A stretch of 64,000 nucleotides of DNA from Nelumbo lutea (Eukaryota; Streptophyta; Magnoliopsida; Proteales; Nelumbonaceae), in the NCBI GenBank assembly GCA_022828595.1, contig JAKGHH010000002.1:78898383-78962382 (forward strand), read 5' to 3'. Numbering within the stretch: position 1 is the first letter of the stretch; the number at the start of each line of letters is the position of its first letter. Under the pieces are notes generated by a model, which saw only the letters and a program-made list of their open reading frames with translations, searched no databases and had not been told where the DNA came from. Positions 34,114 to 46,066 of the stretch are shown piece by piece. The translations under genes were made by a program, and so were the position numbers.

Positions 34114-35616
34114 GGGTAAAATACAAAAACCTCCCCAAGTTTTACAACAATCATAAAAACCTCTCCTGTAGTTTCACTTTAATAAAAACCTCCCTTATAC
34201 TTTTTAGAAAATACGCAACTACCTCCCTTTCTAGACAAAAAAACTGACCAAATGTATTTGTTTTTTTAAATGCCTATTTTGCCCTTATACCTATGTATTT
34301 AGATGTAGATTTATTAAAATACCATCCAAAGCATTGTTCATTTTCTTTCGATAACTGGGAACTAGAGCCACCAGCCTTCTCTATCTCTTAAGTTTGAGCC
34401 ACTGTCTTTAGTTTGCCATGTCCATGGCCTTTCTCCTAAACAAAATCAATTTTAGAGGCTCCTCAACGCATCTTGAAAATGTCTCAAAGGATTGGCAACG
34501 ATACAGAATCCACCATTGTAGTAGACGGAAGAGTCTAAGAAAAACTTTTGGAGATCAAATGATCTGTAAACAAGGATCTTCTATGCTTTTGGTTGGCAAT
34601 AATGAAAAATCTAAAACCCCTTTGTGCTCCAAGCATCTTTTCTACATTTCAAGCAATCCACCTACCTTATAAATCTCATCAAAAAGACAACTGTTTCATC
34701 AAATTTTAGAACACCATAATGAAATTAAATAAGTCCAAACCTACTTAATTGAGAGCATAAGACAACCACGAGCTTTAACACCAAGCTTCAGAAGATGGTA
34801 TTAACGGTTGCAGCGTCCATCAACATAAGCGCTTGTTGTTGTATAGCTGGACCAACCTTCTTCATTGCAGCCACGTGGATGGAAGACATCTCTTTAATGG
34901 AGGTGCACTTAATCAGTTTGTCATAAGCATACATCTCCAATGGAGGGCAAAAGAAAGGACGAGGACCAAGAATACATACCATACGATAAGAGATCTCACG
35001 GGGTGATGAGGAGGGGTATGCTTTTGAGTCCATGTGTGGGGGAAGCATTGTTGAGGAAGGACAGCTGGTCTTGGAGCTAAAGTTCATCAATCAGATCGAT
35101 ACCACCATCATAGAAAGGAAAAGCCAAAATAGTAGCTAAGAAAGATGATGTGGGTGGAGGAGAACCCACGGCCATGTTGTTGATGCCATTTATTCCCGCC
35201 GAGTAGGAGGCAGAGGAGCTGGAACCAGGACTTACAAGGTCGGTGGTCTTGGATGGGGATATCTGAGAAGGCAGAAGTTGTCTAAGGCGACAATAGTGAG
35301 GGCGATGTTTTTCCAAAGAGGGAATCTATCACCATGCATCCGCAAAGAAGGATCCTGTCTAAAATTGGAGGAGTTGGAGCTGCTACAAAGAACGAGAAGG
35401 AGACAAAGGGTGTGGATGGTGTCGACAGTATTTCAATATATAAGGGCAAAATAGGTATTTTAAAAATCAAATACATTAAGTTGGCTTTTCTGTTTAAAAA
35501 GGGAGGTAGTTGTATATTTAAAAAAAATAGGGGAGGTTTTTGTTAAAGTGAAACTACAAGGGGGGTTTTTATGATTGTTAAAAAATTCAAGGGATGTTTT
35601 TTTTGGTATTTTACCC
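34114..35616. mobile_element. Mutator-like element with long inverted repeats, possible Pack-MULE
   Basis: About 180-230 bp at each end are inverted copies. The left begins GGGTAAAATACAAAAACCTC, the right complemented GGGTAAAATACCAAAAAAAA, and both share aacaatcataaaaacc, gtagtttcactttaa and caactacctccc. The flanks are tttttttcat on both sides (34104-34113 and 35617-35626), giving the 9-10-bp duplication of Mutator elements. The roughly 1 kb between the arms is GC-richer than its surroundings and has minus-strand open frames at 34788-35316 without transposase similarity. Non-transposase sequence inside long TIRs is how Pack-MULEs with captured gene pieces look; the source gene is not recognised. 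Confidence 0.78.
34788..35316 (-). pseudogene. Unrecognised coding-like fragment inside the Mutator-like element
   Basis: Two minus-strand frames, 35316-35077 (SSSASYSAGINGINNMAVGS; LATILAFPFYDGGIDLIDEL) and 35090-34788 (MVCILGPRPFFCPPLEMYAY; SIHVAAMKKVGPAIQQQALM), overlap slightly and could be one exon broken by a frameshift. Length and composition exceed chance expectation for this AT-rich region. No family is recognised; a captured host-gene exon is the leading idea. Confidence 0.35.
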
Positions 35617-35688
35617 TTTTTTTCATTTGCATTCTCATGCATTTGTACTAATGCAAATACAATTGCGCTGCAACCAAACACAACCTAA

Positions 35689-35807
35689 GGCTTAGTTTGG
35701 ATGGAGTACAAATACAAGTATGTAGAGTGCAAAACCTTATATTTTGTATTCTTTTGTATGTATTTGTACTGTACATATTTGAATTTGCACTCTTTCCAAA
35801 TTGAGCT
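35689..35807. mobile_element. Tourist-like MITE, family C, copy 2
   Basis: The left end GGCTTAGTTTGGATGGAGTA pairs with the complemented right end AGCTCAATTTGGAAAGAGTG. TAA lies on both sides (35686-35688 and 35808-35810). The left TAA is also the right TAA of the Harbinger-like element, so the two elements abut. Confidence 0.72.
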
Positions 35808-36193
35808 TAAGGAGTCCATTGCTTATCACAAGAATCAGCTTAGCAAGCCGCAAGGAGTCAACTCCTTGTCACAAGGAGGCGATTCATTATGTTCCTAGAA
35901 CCCTGAATTCACAAGGAGTTAACTCCTAGTCTCGGGGAGTCGACTCCTTAAGCTATTGAATGTATAACATTGATTTTTAATTGAATTTTTTAACCAAAAA
36001 CATGGTCTGGGAAATTGCCTAGGGGTTTTACTAAGCTAGTCATTGGTCTCTATGGTATTTGTTTGACCGAGAAAAGTTTGAGATGTGCCCTAGATAAGAT
36101 TTTGCAACTAATTACATCAATTTCTTAAATAATATAACTTTTGAACTTCATTCAACTTATTTTCTTCTTTCAATAGAGAAGAGATCCAGGCCC

Positions 36194-36413
36194 CCCATTT
36201 GGTTCGTGGGAATAGGGGTCTGGAATCAGAATGGCCTTTTCAATTCCAACAGTTTGATTGAGCGGAATCGGAATCCCATTCCCATTCCTACTGGAATGAC
36301 ATTCTACCATTTGAGGGAATGGTCATTCCCTACCCCTCCCTTGGGAATGAAATCCCCTTCCTGCTGATTCTAATTTCTATTCCCATTCCTGTCTGAACCA
36401 AACAAACTATGGG
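36194..36413. mobile_element. Possible MITE rich in GGAAT/ATTCC
   Basis: An imperfect inverted repeat: the left arm cccatttggttcgtgggaat pairs with the complemented right arm cccatagtttgtttggttca and gacaggaatgggaatag. The interior is packed with ggaat and attcc words, so it folds on itself. No target duplication was found. Confidence 0.45.
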
Positions 36414-37593
36414 AATATACCCAAGGATTAAAGTATTGGTATTGAGTATCGTATTGAACAATTTGGATATGGATATGGATACGGATACGGATACACTTTA
36501 GAAACGCATAGATATGGACGAAAAATATGGATGCACTAGGGAAGCACGTAAAAATTTCATAATACATTAATAATATTAAATTTAAGGTCAAATAACCACA
36601 AATAATGTATAAATACAAAGAAAATATATATTTTAATGGTGTATATGAAAAAAATATATTACAATTAATATAATATGATGCATAAATATCATACAATTTT
36701 ATTGATAATGTATCAATCAAGAGTCCAAAATGCAAAACATATTTTCCTATTATATTTTAATTATTATATCAATTTTTTTTTTATTTTACTAATTTTACTT
36801 TTTTACATTAACAAAGAGGTCAACTAAATATTAATTTTTCTATGTAAATTAAAATATCCATTAATAATTTTTAAAATGTATAATCTCAACTTAAAATATA
36901 TCAAATCTATTAAAATTTCTAAGATGCATATCATATGCAAATTTATAATTTTTTAACTTTTAAAATGATTATTCCATAATTATATTTTTATTCCTATAAT
37001 TTTCTAATTAAAACTATTTTTTTTGGTATAAATGTAGATTACTAGATCTGTTTTGTTCAATTTAAAATTATATTCTTGAATATTTTGTAAACACTGTTTT
37101 TATTTTTTAAATAATAAATATGGTTTTATCTAATGTAAATTAATATATATAAATTATAAGTAGTAAAATAATTATTCTCTTATTAATATTATATTTTTAT
37201 AATTTTTCTGAGGCTCAAATAATATTTTGATATAAATGTGGATTTGATATATTATTTATTTCTATTACTTTATAAAATACTAATTTTAAGTATTACCTTT
37301 TTAATTTTTAGTTAGAATTAACCATAAAATGTATTATTTATTTGAATTACATTTAATTAATAAAGAAATATGGTGTGTAATCATTTACTCATTCATTGTG
37401 ATAGATGATGCCAGCTTCACTTTGGATTGAACAAATTTGCGAGGGCATTTTAAGAGCCGTTGATTCTAAATCATCGTTGCCTTAGTTAGAAAAGAGGATT
37501 CATCTTGTCTCCTCTGGAATATAGCTAGATCAACATTTCAACTACTACTCCCCAAACAAGTCATGCTCCATGACAGGTGAGGTTGATAGCTAG
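36414..37593. other. AT-rich intergenic sequence
   Basis: It starts with a short ggatat/ggatac repeat (36466-36495), then long A/T tracts to about 37380. No gene is supported; the 121-codon minus frame at 36370-36735 partly covers that repeat and is not family-like. Confidence 0.6.
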
Positions 37594-37974
37594 TGTTGGA
37601 AAATGGGGTCACTGTAACTTTGGAGGAGAAGCTTTGAGGCGCGTTTGAAGACACTGTCTTTAGAATGTTATTTAGCCCCACTCAGTTTCACTGAGTTTGC
37701 TTTTGGGTTACAGGCAAATCTGTTCCTAGGATATAACAGAGCCTTGGGCGAGAATCTGCAACCAGCAAAGTTGAACAATCTCCGAAGGTAGGTGCTGGTT
37801 CAGAGAAGGCACCTTGAACAGTCACAATTTCAAACATTGTGACTATTTAAAAAGTAGTTAATAGTTAATGTGGGACAAGTTCAAAACTGGGTGCGTGCGA
37901 AGTATGAGCAAAGTGCGCCTCTAAAGCGCCTCATTGCGTCGCACACACGCGCACACACGTGCACGCGCGTTGCA
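37594..37974 (+). repeat. LTR of a small retrotransposon (TRIM-like) followed by a primer site
   Basis: Starts TGTTGGAAAATGGGG and ends GTTGCA. It is followed at once by TGGTATCAAATC, which differs by two bases from the initiator-tRNA-Met primer site TGGTATCAGAGC. It includes an alternating purine-pyrimidine stretch (cacacacgcgcacacacgtg). A piece shared with it (aatgtgggacaagttcaaaa) occurs at about 38066, perhaps from a decayed second LTR. No coding sequence, as in TRIM elements. Confidence 0.45.
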
Positions 37975-38232
37975 TGGTATCAAATCCCCATACTCTCTTC
38001 TACTATTTCTAAGGAGTCTAAATCAGCTCTTATTAAAATATTGAAAACAAAACTTATAACTTTCCAATGTGGGACAAGTTCAAAACTGGGTTTTGTAAGA
38101 GAAAAGCTAATTTTTTCAATCAAGTGTGCAGGTGCAATTTCTCATGTAATTGACCAATCAAACCCATTGGATTTAATCTCTTATGAGATTAAAATCCAAC
38201 AGCTAGGATGCCAGAGAACTAGCTAAACTCAA

Positions 38233-38827
38233 CGTTGGTGATCACTAATTCCTCTCCTAGGTCAACATTTGAGAAGAAAGCCAGTTCTATATAGCAGGAT
38301 TTTTGGAGAAATTTTTAGTTTTTGTTGTAGTGGAGGCAGGATTGTTTTTGCCATTTGTGGTGGCATCGCTAGTGACAACAATGGTGGGGATGGCAGCCAC
38401 ATGCTACACTGCAAACCCCCTAAATATTCTTAGGTGTTCAGACTTCAGATATACTATCAACCAACACTCCCAACATGTCCCAACTGGCCATGTCAGTCAC
38501 ACGCTGGGAATATCTTCCCATGAATGACAAAATGATAAGGGAGATGTTTCCAATGTATGGCTACAATTAGATATGCTCATGGGCTGGTATTTTTACACTG
38601 TGTCGGGTTCGGGCTTCGGGCTGGGCCCTTTCAAATTTTGGCAAAATCCCAGCCCATGAATAAATCTAGCTGCAATGGTTTGTTAGTATGGTATTGGGAG
38701 CATTTAGTTGGAGTATGTTTAATTATAAGAAACGTGTGGTTGTGTTTGAAGTTGCATCCTTTTGACTTCATTTGGACCGATGAGCATAACCCAAATGTTC
38801 ATGAAGTCAAAGCAAAAGTTCAAACAC
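38233..38827. other. Intergenic sequence with a hairpin-family arm
   Basis: At about 38465-38560 words of the MITE hairpin families occur (gggaatatcttcccatgaat, gggagatgtttccaatgtat). Around 38600-38660 is a gggcttcgggctgggccc repeat as at 20830. No gene. Confidence 0.4.
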
Positions 38828-38832
38828 CTATC

Positions 38833-40731
38833 TGAAGGGATGAGAGATCCAACATATGGATGGCCGAACCCTGCAGGTAGTTTGGGCAAAATTTCAAAAA
38901 TTTCTCTCTCCGATGTGGGAATCACATTCCCTATTTTAGAAAACTGCATTTTCAATGATCAATCTTGAATCTAAACCAGACCAGATCTGAAATCAAAAGG
39001 TAGGAGAGGGATATACCTGATATGGAGTAGTAGTAACCCCCAACGAAGGTGTTCACGCCCAAGGAGATTACCGAACACTGCTCCCACTGAAGATGACACA
39101 GCGTAGGGTGGAGCAAAATCAGCAGGATGGCTCTTCAGCAAGAACCTGATTCTTCACCAAGAATCTAATGGAGGGCGAGTGAGCACGACTTCAGATCACC
39201 TTTTCTATCAAAAGGTGATATCAAGAACCCTTTCTTGATCACTTCTACAGGTGGAGATCGAACTGGTAATGGCGGCAATAGCAGGAGAAGGCAAGAGCAC
39301 AAGATGGCGTCAATCCAACTGTATTCTATCTTCTCTCTTTTATCAGTAAGTCTGAAGGATGAACTAGAGGTTCGCCCTACTCCTCTATTTATAGCCTTAA
39401 AAAGAGTATCTCCTAATCCCCTTAGGAGTTTCCTAATCCAAATCTTGTATTTGGATCTAGACTCTCTTTAAGAGATAAGGATAATCCCTTATCTTATCTA
39501 TAGATAAAGATCAGCCCTCCTAATCTAATTAGGAGTTTCCTGATCCAAATATTTATTTGAATTTGGACTCTCTGAGTGGATAGGGACAATCCCTTATTCT
39601 ATTTGCTAATCTAAATTCTAGAACCGCCCCTCTTTAATTAATCTAATCAAGCTAGTTCAAATTGGGCTTTAGGCCCATTAAGTCCATGTGCTCATTTATC
39701 CTCCAAACTACTGCCCAGATGGATATCCTTGTATGGCGTGGGACCCAAACATTGATCTACACGTCAACCACATGGGTTCAACCCAACCTCTATTACAAGG
39801 CCTGGCCGAATACCCTATAGGAGACAGTGAACCCCTAAGTCCATCACCATGGGCTCTTAATGGGACCAACATTTACACTAAATGGTCCTTGAGTCAAATC
39901 ACCTTATAAGTACGTACCTAAGGACTGTGGGAAGATGCAAGATTAGCCCATCAGATATTACCCTCAATGGTACACTTAACCTCTCAGTCCATAATGATCA
40001 AACACTACCCGACAAGAGAGGACCTCTCCCTTGGCTGCAAGGTGCAGTGCTGCACTTTCTACTCACATGGATCCCATGAATTAAAACCTTTTGCAAATAT
40101 TTTGAAATATTTTGCAAAATAATTTTCAACGGTTGAAATCGACTACCGGCAGTTTTGGTTTCCATTAGAGAGAGTACATCCCCGATCATTCACTTTGTCC
40201 GATAAAGGGGCTGATCCTGTCACTGTAATCACCCACTCGGATGAATTCTCGAACTGTCCCAACATACCTAGGTTTTGACCCCCTCTAAGGATCTCACTGA
40301 TTGGCATATCAAAGACAGCCCAATCTGACACCTAGTGCAGTATCATAATCAAGTCTAGGGGTCAGGTGTAACATTCCAGTTTTGCCCATCTATCTCCAAG
40401 GTCCAGGGCAATATTGGAATTCTGGTCCGGTTTAGGGTTTCAATTAAACCCACACTACATGTGCCTCAGGTCCCACTGTGGCAGCTGAGACAAGCCACCC
40501 CAACCAACTTGGCGGTACACTAGTGTCAGCCTTGGCAGGATAAATCTCCCCAGATCTATTCAACAACTGTGAAGATTCTAAATTAACACGAGTCTCATAT
40601 GTGTCTAGTTTAAGGGTATTACATAGAAACACACCATAATAACATGAATCAAATATGTACTTTATTCATTTACATTAAATGTCATAATGTAAATCATTCT
40701 GATTGGAGCTAAGGGCATATACTATCTAACA
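38833..40731 (-). repeat. Copia 3' LTR, full length (1.9 kb)
   Basis: On the minus strand it starts TGTTAGATAGTATATGCC and ends CATCCCTTCA. It carries several short palindromes (ctaatccccttagg-type and ataagg...ccttat). It is the only uninterrupted copy and serves as reference for copies A, B, D, E, F and G in this window. Confidence 0.9.
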
Positions 40732-40748
40732 GCTCCCTCTTGCACTTA
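40732..40748 (-). other. Copia polypurine tract
   Basis: TAAGTGCAAGAGGGAGC on the minus strand, directly before the LTR start TGTTAG. Confidence 0.8.
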
Positions 40749-40805
40749 GGTCCAATTTGGTATAAGCCAGAGGCCCATGCTTTCCATGTGTTTTTCAAAC
40801 ACTTT

Positions 40806-42120
40806 CTATGTCAGTGACTTAGTCAATGGGTCTGTTACATTTTCCACTGATGCTACCTTCTGAATTAGGACATTCTCTCTTCCAACTATCTCCCGTAGTA
40901 CATGGTACTTCCTCTCGATGTGCTTCAACTTCGAGTGGGCTCGTGGCTCCTTTGCCTGAGCGATAGCTCTAGTGTTGTCATACAATAATGGAATGGGTGA
41001 TGTGATAGATGGGACTACACCCAATTCGTGAATGAACTTCTTCATCCAAACGACTTCTTTGTCAGCTTCACTTGTGGCAATGTATTCGGCTTCGGTTGTG
41101 GAATCCGCCGTGGACCCCTGTTTGCTACTTTTCCAGCAAACAACACATGATCCTATAATGGAAACATATCCAGATGTAGACTTTATATCATTTGGATTTG
41201 ACTGGAAATCGACGTTAGTATACCCCTGGATCTGTAGTGAACTACCATCGAATACCAGACAAAACTCTTTTGTCCTTCGAAGGTACATGAGTATGTTTTT
41301 CACAACAGTCCAATGATCCTGCCCTAGGTTTGACTGGAATCTACTTACCACCCTCACTGCTTGATCAATGTTAGGACAAGTGCACAGCATGGCATACATG
41401 ATGCTCCCTACGGTTGAGGCATAGGGAACGTTCTTCATGCCCTCAATCTCCTCGAGAGTCTTGGGAGACATACCCTTGAAGAGAGTGACTCCATGCCTGA
41501 GAGGAACATTTCCTTTCTTGGAGTTCTCCATGCTGTATCTCTTGACTATCTTGTCAATGTAAGTAGATTAGGATAATCCTATTATCCTCTTCGATCTATC
41601 TCTATAGAGCTGAAGACCCAGTATATAGGAGGCTTCTCCAAGATCTTTCATGGAGAATTGCTATGAAAGCCATATACTTTCACCGTAATCAACATTCCTA
41701 CATCATTCCCAATGAGTAGAATGTCATCTACATACAGAACCAGGAATGTAACCTTATCCCTACTGGATTTCCTATAAACACAAGGGTCATCTGGATTTTG
41801 CTCAAAGTCAAACTTTTTGATGGTAGAGTCAAATCAGATGTTCCAACTCCTAGAAGATTGCTTAAGTCCATATATGGATCAGTTTAATTTACATACCGTG
41901 TATTCTTGATCTGCAGCTATAAAACCTTATGATTCCTGCATATAGATATCTTCACTAAGATCTCCATTCAGGAACACAGTTTTGACATCCATTTTCCAAA
42001 TCTCGTAATCATGGTACGATGCTACAGCTAGCAAGATCCTAACAGATTTAAGCATGGCCACCAGCGAAAAGGTTTCCTCATAATCGATTTCTTTTTTCTG
42101 AGTGTACTCTTTCACCACAA
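40806..42120 (-). pseudogene. Copia reverse transcriptase and RNase H
   Basis: Minus strand: EEIDYEETFSLVA-like start (KEIDYEETFSLVAMLKSVRI), WKMDVKTVFLNGDLSEDIYM at 42118-41927, then in broken frames VTFLVLYVDDILLIGND (catalytic YVDD) near 41760-41710. A long intact frame follows at 41531-40806 with VGSIMYAMLCTCPNIDQAV, GYTNVDFQSNPNDIKSTSGY and STTEAEYIATSEADKEVVWM, the standard copia RT C-terminus and RNase H. Stops in the RT part show it is dead. Confidence 0.9.
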
Positions 42121-43430
42121 GACGAGCCTTACAGGTCTCAACCTTACCATCAGGGCCCTTCTTCCTCTTATAGATCCATTTTCAACCAATTACTTTTACC
42201 TCCGGGGGTGGATCTACCAGAGTCCAGATTCCATTGGTCTCCATTGAGTCCATCTCAACTCTTATGGCATCTACTCACTTCAACGAATCTATGTCCAACA
42301 TAGCTTCCGTATAAGTCATAGGATCCTCTTCATTGGTCGTGGCTTCCACCAAGTAACTATCCTGATCATAGCCAAAACAAACTGAAAGCCTAAAAACCCG
42401 GGTAGATCTACTAGGTTGGTCATTTACCTGGAGCTTGTGGGACATCTCCCACTACCCTGAAATCTCCTCATCAAGAACAACTTCTTGATGATGATTGTTC
42501 AGAATGTAATCATCCTCCAAGAAATGGGCATTTCGACTATAGAACACCTTCTGTTCTCTTGGGTCATAGAATAAGTAACCCACAGAGCCTTTGGGGTAGC
42601 CTATGAATAGGCAATGGCTGGTTGGTTTCCGCACTTGTTCTTGTAATGTGTCAGACAACCCCAAATCTTCAAGTGTCTCACACTTGGTTTCTTACCGGTC
42701 CAAAGCTCATAGGGAGTCTTCGGAACTAATTTGGTTGGAACCCGGTTCAACACGTATATCATAGTCTCCAATGCGTAACCCCAAAAGGATGTAGGTAACT
42801 CTAAGTGTATGAGAAGTGATCAGACTATATCTAATAAAGTTTGGTTCCTCCTCTCTAACACACCGTTTAGCTGTAGTTTAGCAGGAGGAGCTAAATGTGA
42901 TACTATCCCATTGACCTTCAAGTAGTCCCTGAATTCGTTAGAGAGATTCTCGCCACTTCGATCTGGTCGAAGGGTCTTGTGTTTCATTAGGTACACGTAA
43001 GCATACCGAGTAATCATCGGTGAATGTTATAAAATAAATGTGTTGGTTACGTGTCCAAACAATCATGGGACCACATACATTAGTATGTATAAGGTAAAGC
43101 ATGTTTGTACATCTTTCAGGCTTACCGTTAAATGGCCGTTTTTTCATCTTACCCTGAAGGCAAGGTTCACAGGTTGGAAGATCTTCTACAGTTAGAAAAT
43201 CCAAATTACCATCATTTACCAACCTTGTGATATGATCTATGTTAATATGGCCAAGTCGGTAATGCCACAAAAATGTGGGATTAATTGTATCACGGGTTCT
43301 TTTCTTGGGGATATCATCCGACGTAGTTTTGGTTATGTTAGTTTCCAGAGAAGGATGGAGAACATAGAGACCATTATCAAGTTCTCCGTATGCGAGGAAT
43401 TTTTTATTTCTTTTGATAGTAATCATATTA
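42121..43430 (-). pseudogene. Copia integrase
   Basis: GAG-pre-integrase zinc finger HYRLGHINIDHITRLVNDGN ... CEPCLQGKMKKRPF at 43426-43130. Catalytic-core traces (ESL...LRPDRSGENLSNEFRDYLKV; HLAPPAKLQLNGVLERRNQT) at 43017-42820 and the C-terminal [20 protein letters not shown] region at 42664-42452. Frames are joined only through several shifts. Confidence 0.85.
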
Positions 43431-43782
43431 CTAAAGAGACCAGAATATCCATCCTACACAGCTTTGAAATGAAAATCAAATTTCTTCTCAAATTAGGTAC
43501 ATAAAGACAATCTTTAAGTACAATAATTCATTCTCTGAAAATTAACTCTACAAATCCTATGGCTATAGCTGCAACACTTGTAGAAGTCCCTAAGTAAAGA
43601 GTCACCTCTCCGTCACTTAGTCTTCTGCTTGCCTTGAACCCCTGCAGTGAGTTACGCGTATGAGTCGAAGTCCCAGAGTCAATACACCAAGAAGTAGAAG
43701 TTACCAATAAATTGGTTTCTATGACAAAGGATTCAAAATTACCTTGTTTCTTAGATTCCAGGTACTAAGGACAGTTCCTCTT

Positions 43783-44237
43783 CTAGTGGTCAACCACTTG
43801 TAGAAGTGACAAGCATCCGATGCTTTGTCTTTTGGACTTAGCAGCTTTTTTTTGAGGTTTTCTCATTGCCTTCCTCTTCTTCTTGCCCGATTTACCAGCT
43901 TCAACAAGCATGGCAATGGGCTCATCCTTCTTGATCAGTTCATATGCACTCTGCAACATATTGTTGAGTTCCTGGATGCTAACATTTAAATTATTCATGT
44001 TGTAGTTCATGATGAACTGACTGAAGAAAGGAGACAAAGAATTTAGGATGGCGTCCACCATAGTGACATGGTCAAGCCCAGATCCAAGAGCCTCAAGTTT
44101 ATTGTTATATCCCATCATCTTAAGACAATGATAATGAACCTATTGATTCTTGGACATCTGCGTGGTCATGAACTGTTTCAAAACCTTTTGTCAAGTAGAA
44201 CGATTTTGCTCTTCGTTCATCGTCCTCAAACTGTCCA
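43783..44237 (-). pseudogene. Copia gag, C-terminal part
   Basis: Minus strand MMGYNNKLEALGSGLDHVTM, FSQFIMNYNMNNLNVSIQEL and MLQSAYELIKKDEPIAMLVE, then a Lys-rich stretch: the UBN2/Retrotran-gag type of copia elements. Upstream the frame continues in pieces to 44237 (GQFEDDERRAKSFYLTKGFE), where the inserted LTR fragment starts; the gag N-terminus is missing. Confidence 0.8.
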
Positions 44238-44466
44238 GGATTGGAGGGATAGGATATCTATCACATGGACGCCCAAAGATTACGGAATAAGGGGGCGAAT
44301 TTCAAAAATTTTTATCTCCCTTCAACTAGGAATCGAATTCCCTATTTACAAAATCATATTTTCAAGGATCATTCTTGAACCATAAGGGGAGAAGCAGTAT
44401 CTCCCAATGGAGGTGTTCACACCCAAGGAATGATCCAAAATCTACTCCCACTGAAGATGGCGCAGT

Positions 44467-46066
44467 TGATGAACCTACAATTTATCTATATTTTATGAGG
44501 TTTTTGCATGAAATTTTATGATGGTTTAATTAAATTTTGCCCTATTTTAGCTTGACTGCAAGAAAGATTTCAGGGGGAGCCAAATCAACAAAAAGAAGGC
44601 AAAAGCAAGAAAAGAAAACCCAAAATTTATCAAGTTCAGCCCGGCCCAGCCATGAGAGCAAGAGAATTTCATTCGGCCCAAGAAGAGCAAGTGAAACTCT
44701 TTGGAAAATCCAAGGGAAGAAGCCTAGCAAGAAGGAAATTTCGGCCCAGCCCATTTTTAGCCCAAATAACAGCCTAGAGTGTAGCCCACATGAGCTCAAA
44801 AGCAAGCTAAGTTGTAGCCCAAATAGCAGCCCAAAGGGAGCTAGGGGCGACAACTTCTAGGTGTTTCTTGAAGAGAAGGAGGGAGCACTCTAGAAGGTTC
44901 ATGAGGGGTGTAATACACCCCATTCTAGAGGCTTCAAGAAGGGGCAAGAGCCCCCTTGAAAAACTATATAAGGAGGCCTCTAGGAGGGGAGAAAGTTGTT
45001 CAATTGCTTGAGAGAAAGGCTCTCCCACTCTTAGAGGTTCGGCCACCTTGAGAGAAGAGAAGAGAAGAAGGCTAGGCGCAAGGAAGAAGAAGAAGAAGGG
45101 CTGAAGGAAGTTCAAGACAAGCAAGCTAGAAGAAGAAGGTGAGTTCGAATTGAGGGATTGTGATTCAAAGATTTTTTGTAATAAATCATTTGTAGTTTCA
45201 TTCTCTTTTGATTTGAATTCAGTTTCTTAGTTATATGTTCTTTCTTCTTTCTCCTTGTTTCCATTCTTCCTTGATGTATTTCAGCTTGTAAAATTTCAGT
45301 TCAGCAATCTAATTCTTTTTGATTCATTCAAATGGTCATGCATTGTACTTGAAGTTTATTGAATAAGGGTGTGATTGCAGATCAATTCGGCCAACTAACC
45401 TTCAAAACTCAGATCTGAATTATCAGATATGAGATTGCAAGATCTGAATTACTTGAAAGAGAATTCAGATCTGCAAATTTCAGATTGGGCGAATTAATCT
45501 ACAGCTTGGAATTCCTAGAGTGCTTGAGAGAGACTCTAAGAATTCAGATCTACTATTCAAGAACTGAATTGAGTGCAAGGTTAGAGATAACTTGCACAAT
45601 TCAGTTGGTGATCAATTCAGATTTGAATTGATGCCTTAGAAGTGTTTGAAGAAATGCATGCATGGGGATTAGATTCTTGCTAGAGATAGAATAACCATCA
45701 CTCATGCATAGGATGAACATGCGCTTGAGAGAGGCTGTTCATGACCTTGGGGTTTCACCAAACCAAGGCTCAATCATGATTTATTCGAATGATCCAAATT
45801 GATAGATTGCTGAATTCTGAGATTGACATTTACTGCTTACTCTTCTAACCTGATTTGAAGGCAATTGGACCAATGATTTAGATAGATTTTAATTTAGGAT
45901 TTCTTAGCTTTCATTAGAGTTTTGATTTATTTGTTGATCAGATAAGAAGTGTTCAATTTAGTATTGGTAATTGTTTCCTAAATCCTCATGGGAACGATAC
46001 TTCACTCTCTACTTTATTACTTGAACGGCTAGTGCACTTGCTAGTGTCACAATGAGCCACACACCA
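44467..46066 (+). mobile_element. Solo LTR, 1600 bp, perfect 5-bp target duplication
   Basis: Starts TGATGAACCTAC and ends CACACACCA, flanked by GCAGT at 44462-44466 and 46067-46071. A TATA-like box ctatataagg at 44964-44973 fits an LTR promoter on the + strand, and the tail gggaacgatacttcactctc with gtgcacttgctagtgtcac resembles the 3' part of Athila-like gypsy LTRs. No internal domain, primer site or second LTR is present. Lineage is inferred. Confidence 0.85.
44964..44973 (+). promoter_or_regulatory. TATA box of the solo LTR
   Basis: ctatataagg about 500 bp into the LTR, followed by C/T- and A/G-rich transcribed-leader-like sequence. Assigned from position and sequence only. Confidence 0.45.

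Larger units (their letters stand above)
33904..35688. mobile_element. PIF/Harbinger-like element containing a nested Mutator-like element
   Basis: Termini 33907 and 35685: GGTTGTGTTTGGTTGCAATG and, complemented, GGTTGTGTTTGGTTGCAGCG. TAA flanks both ends (33904-33906 and 35686-35688). Without the nested insert at 34114-35616 the element is only about 275 bp, i.e. a Tourist-type MITE with GTGTTTGG ends. Confidence 0.75.

Noticed and set aside
36370..36735. 121-codon minus frame of Tyr/Ile-rich peptide
   Set aside because: AT-rich spacer translated through a ggatat repeat; no domain, no splice context.
37930..37970. CpG island or promoter at the CG-rich cacacgcgcacacacgtgca stretch
   Set aside because: Very short, a simple alternating repeat inside a likely LTR, with no gene next to it.
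44537..44860. 107-codon frames on both strands inside the solo LTR
   Set aside because: Low-complexity Ser/Lys-rich reading of LTR sequence; open frames on both strands at the same place and no family match.
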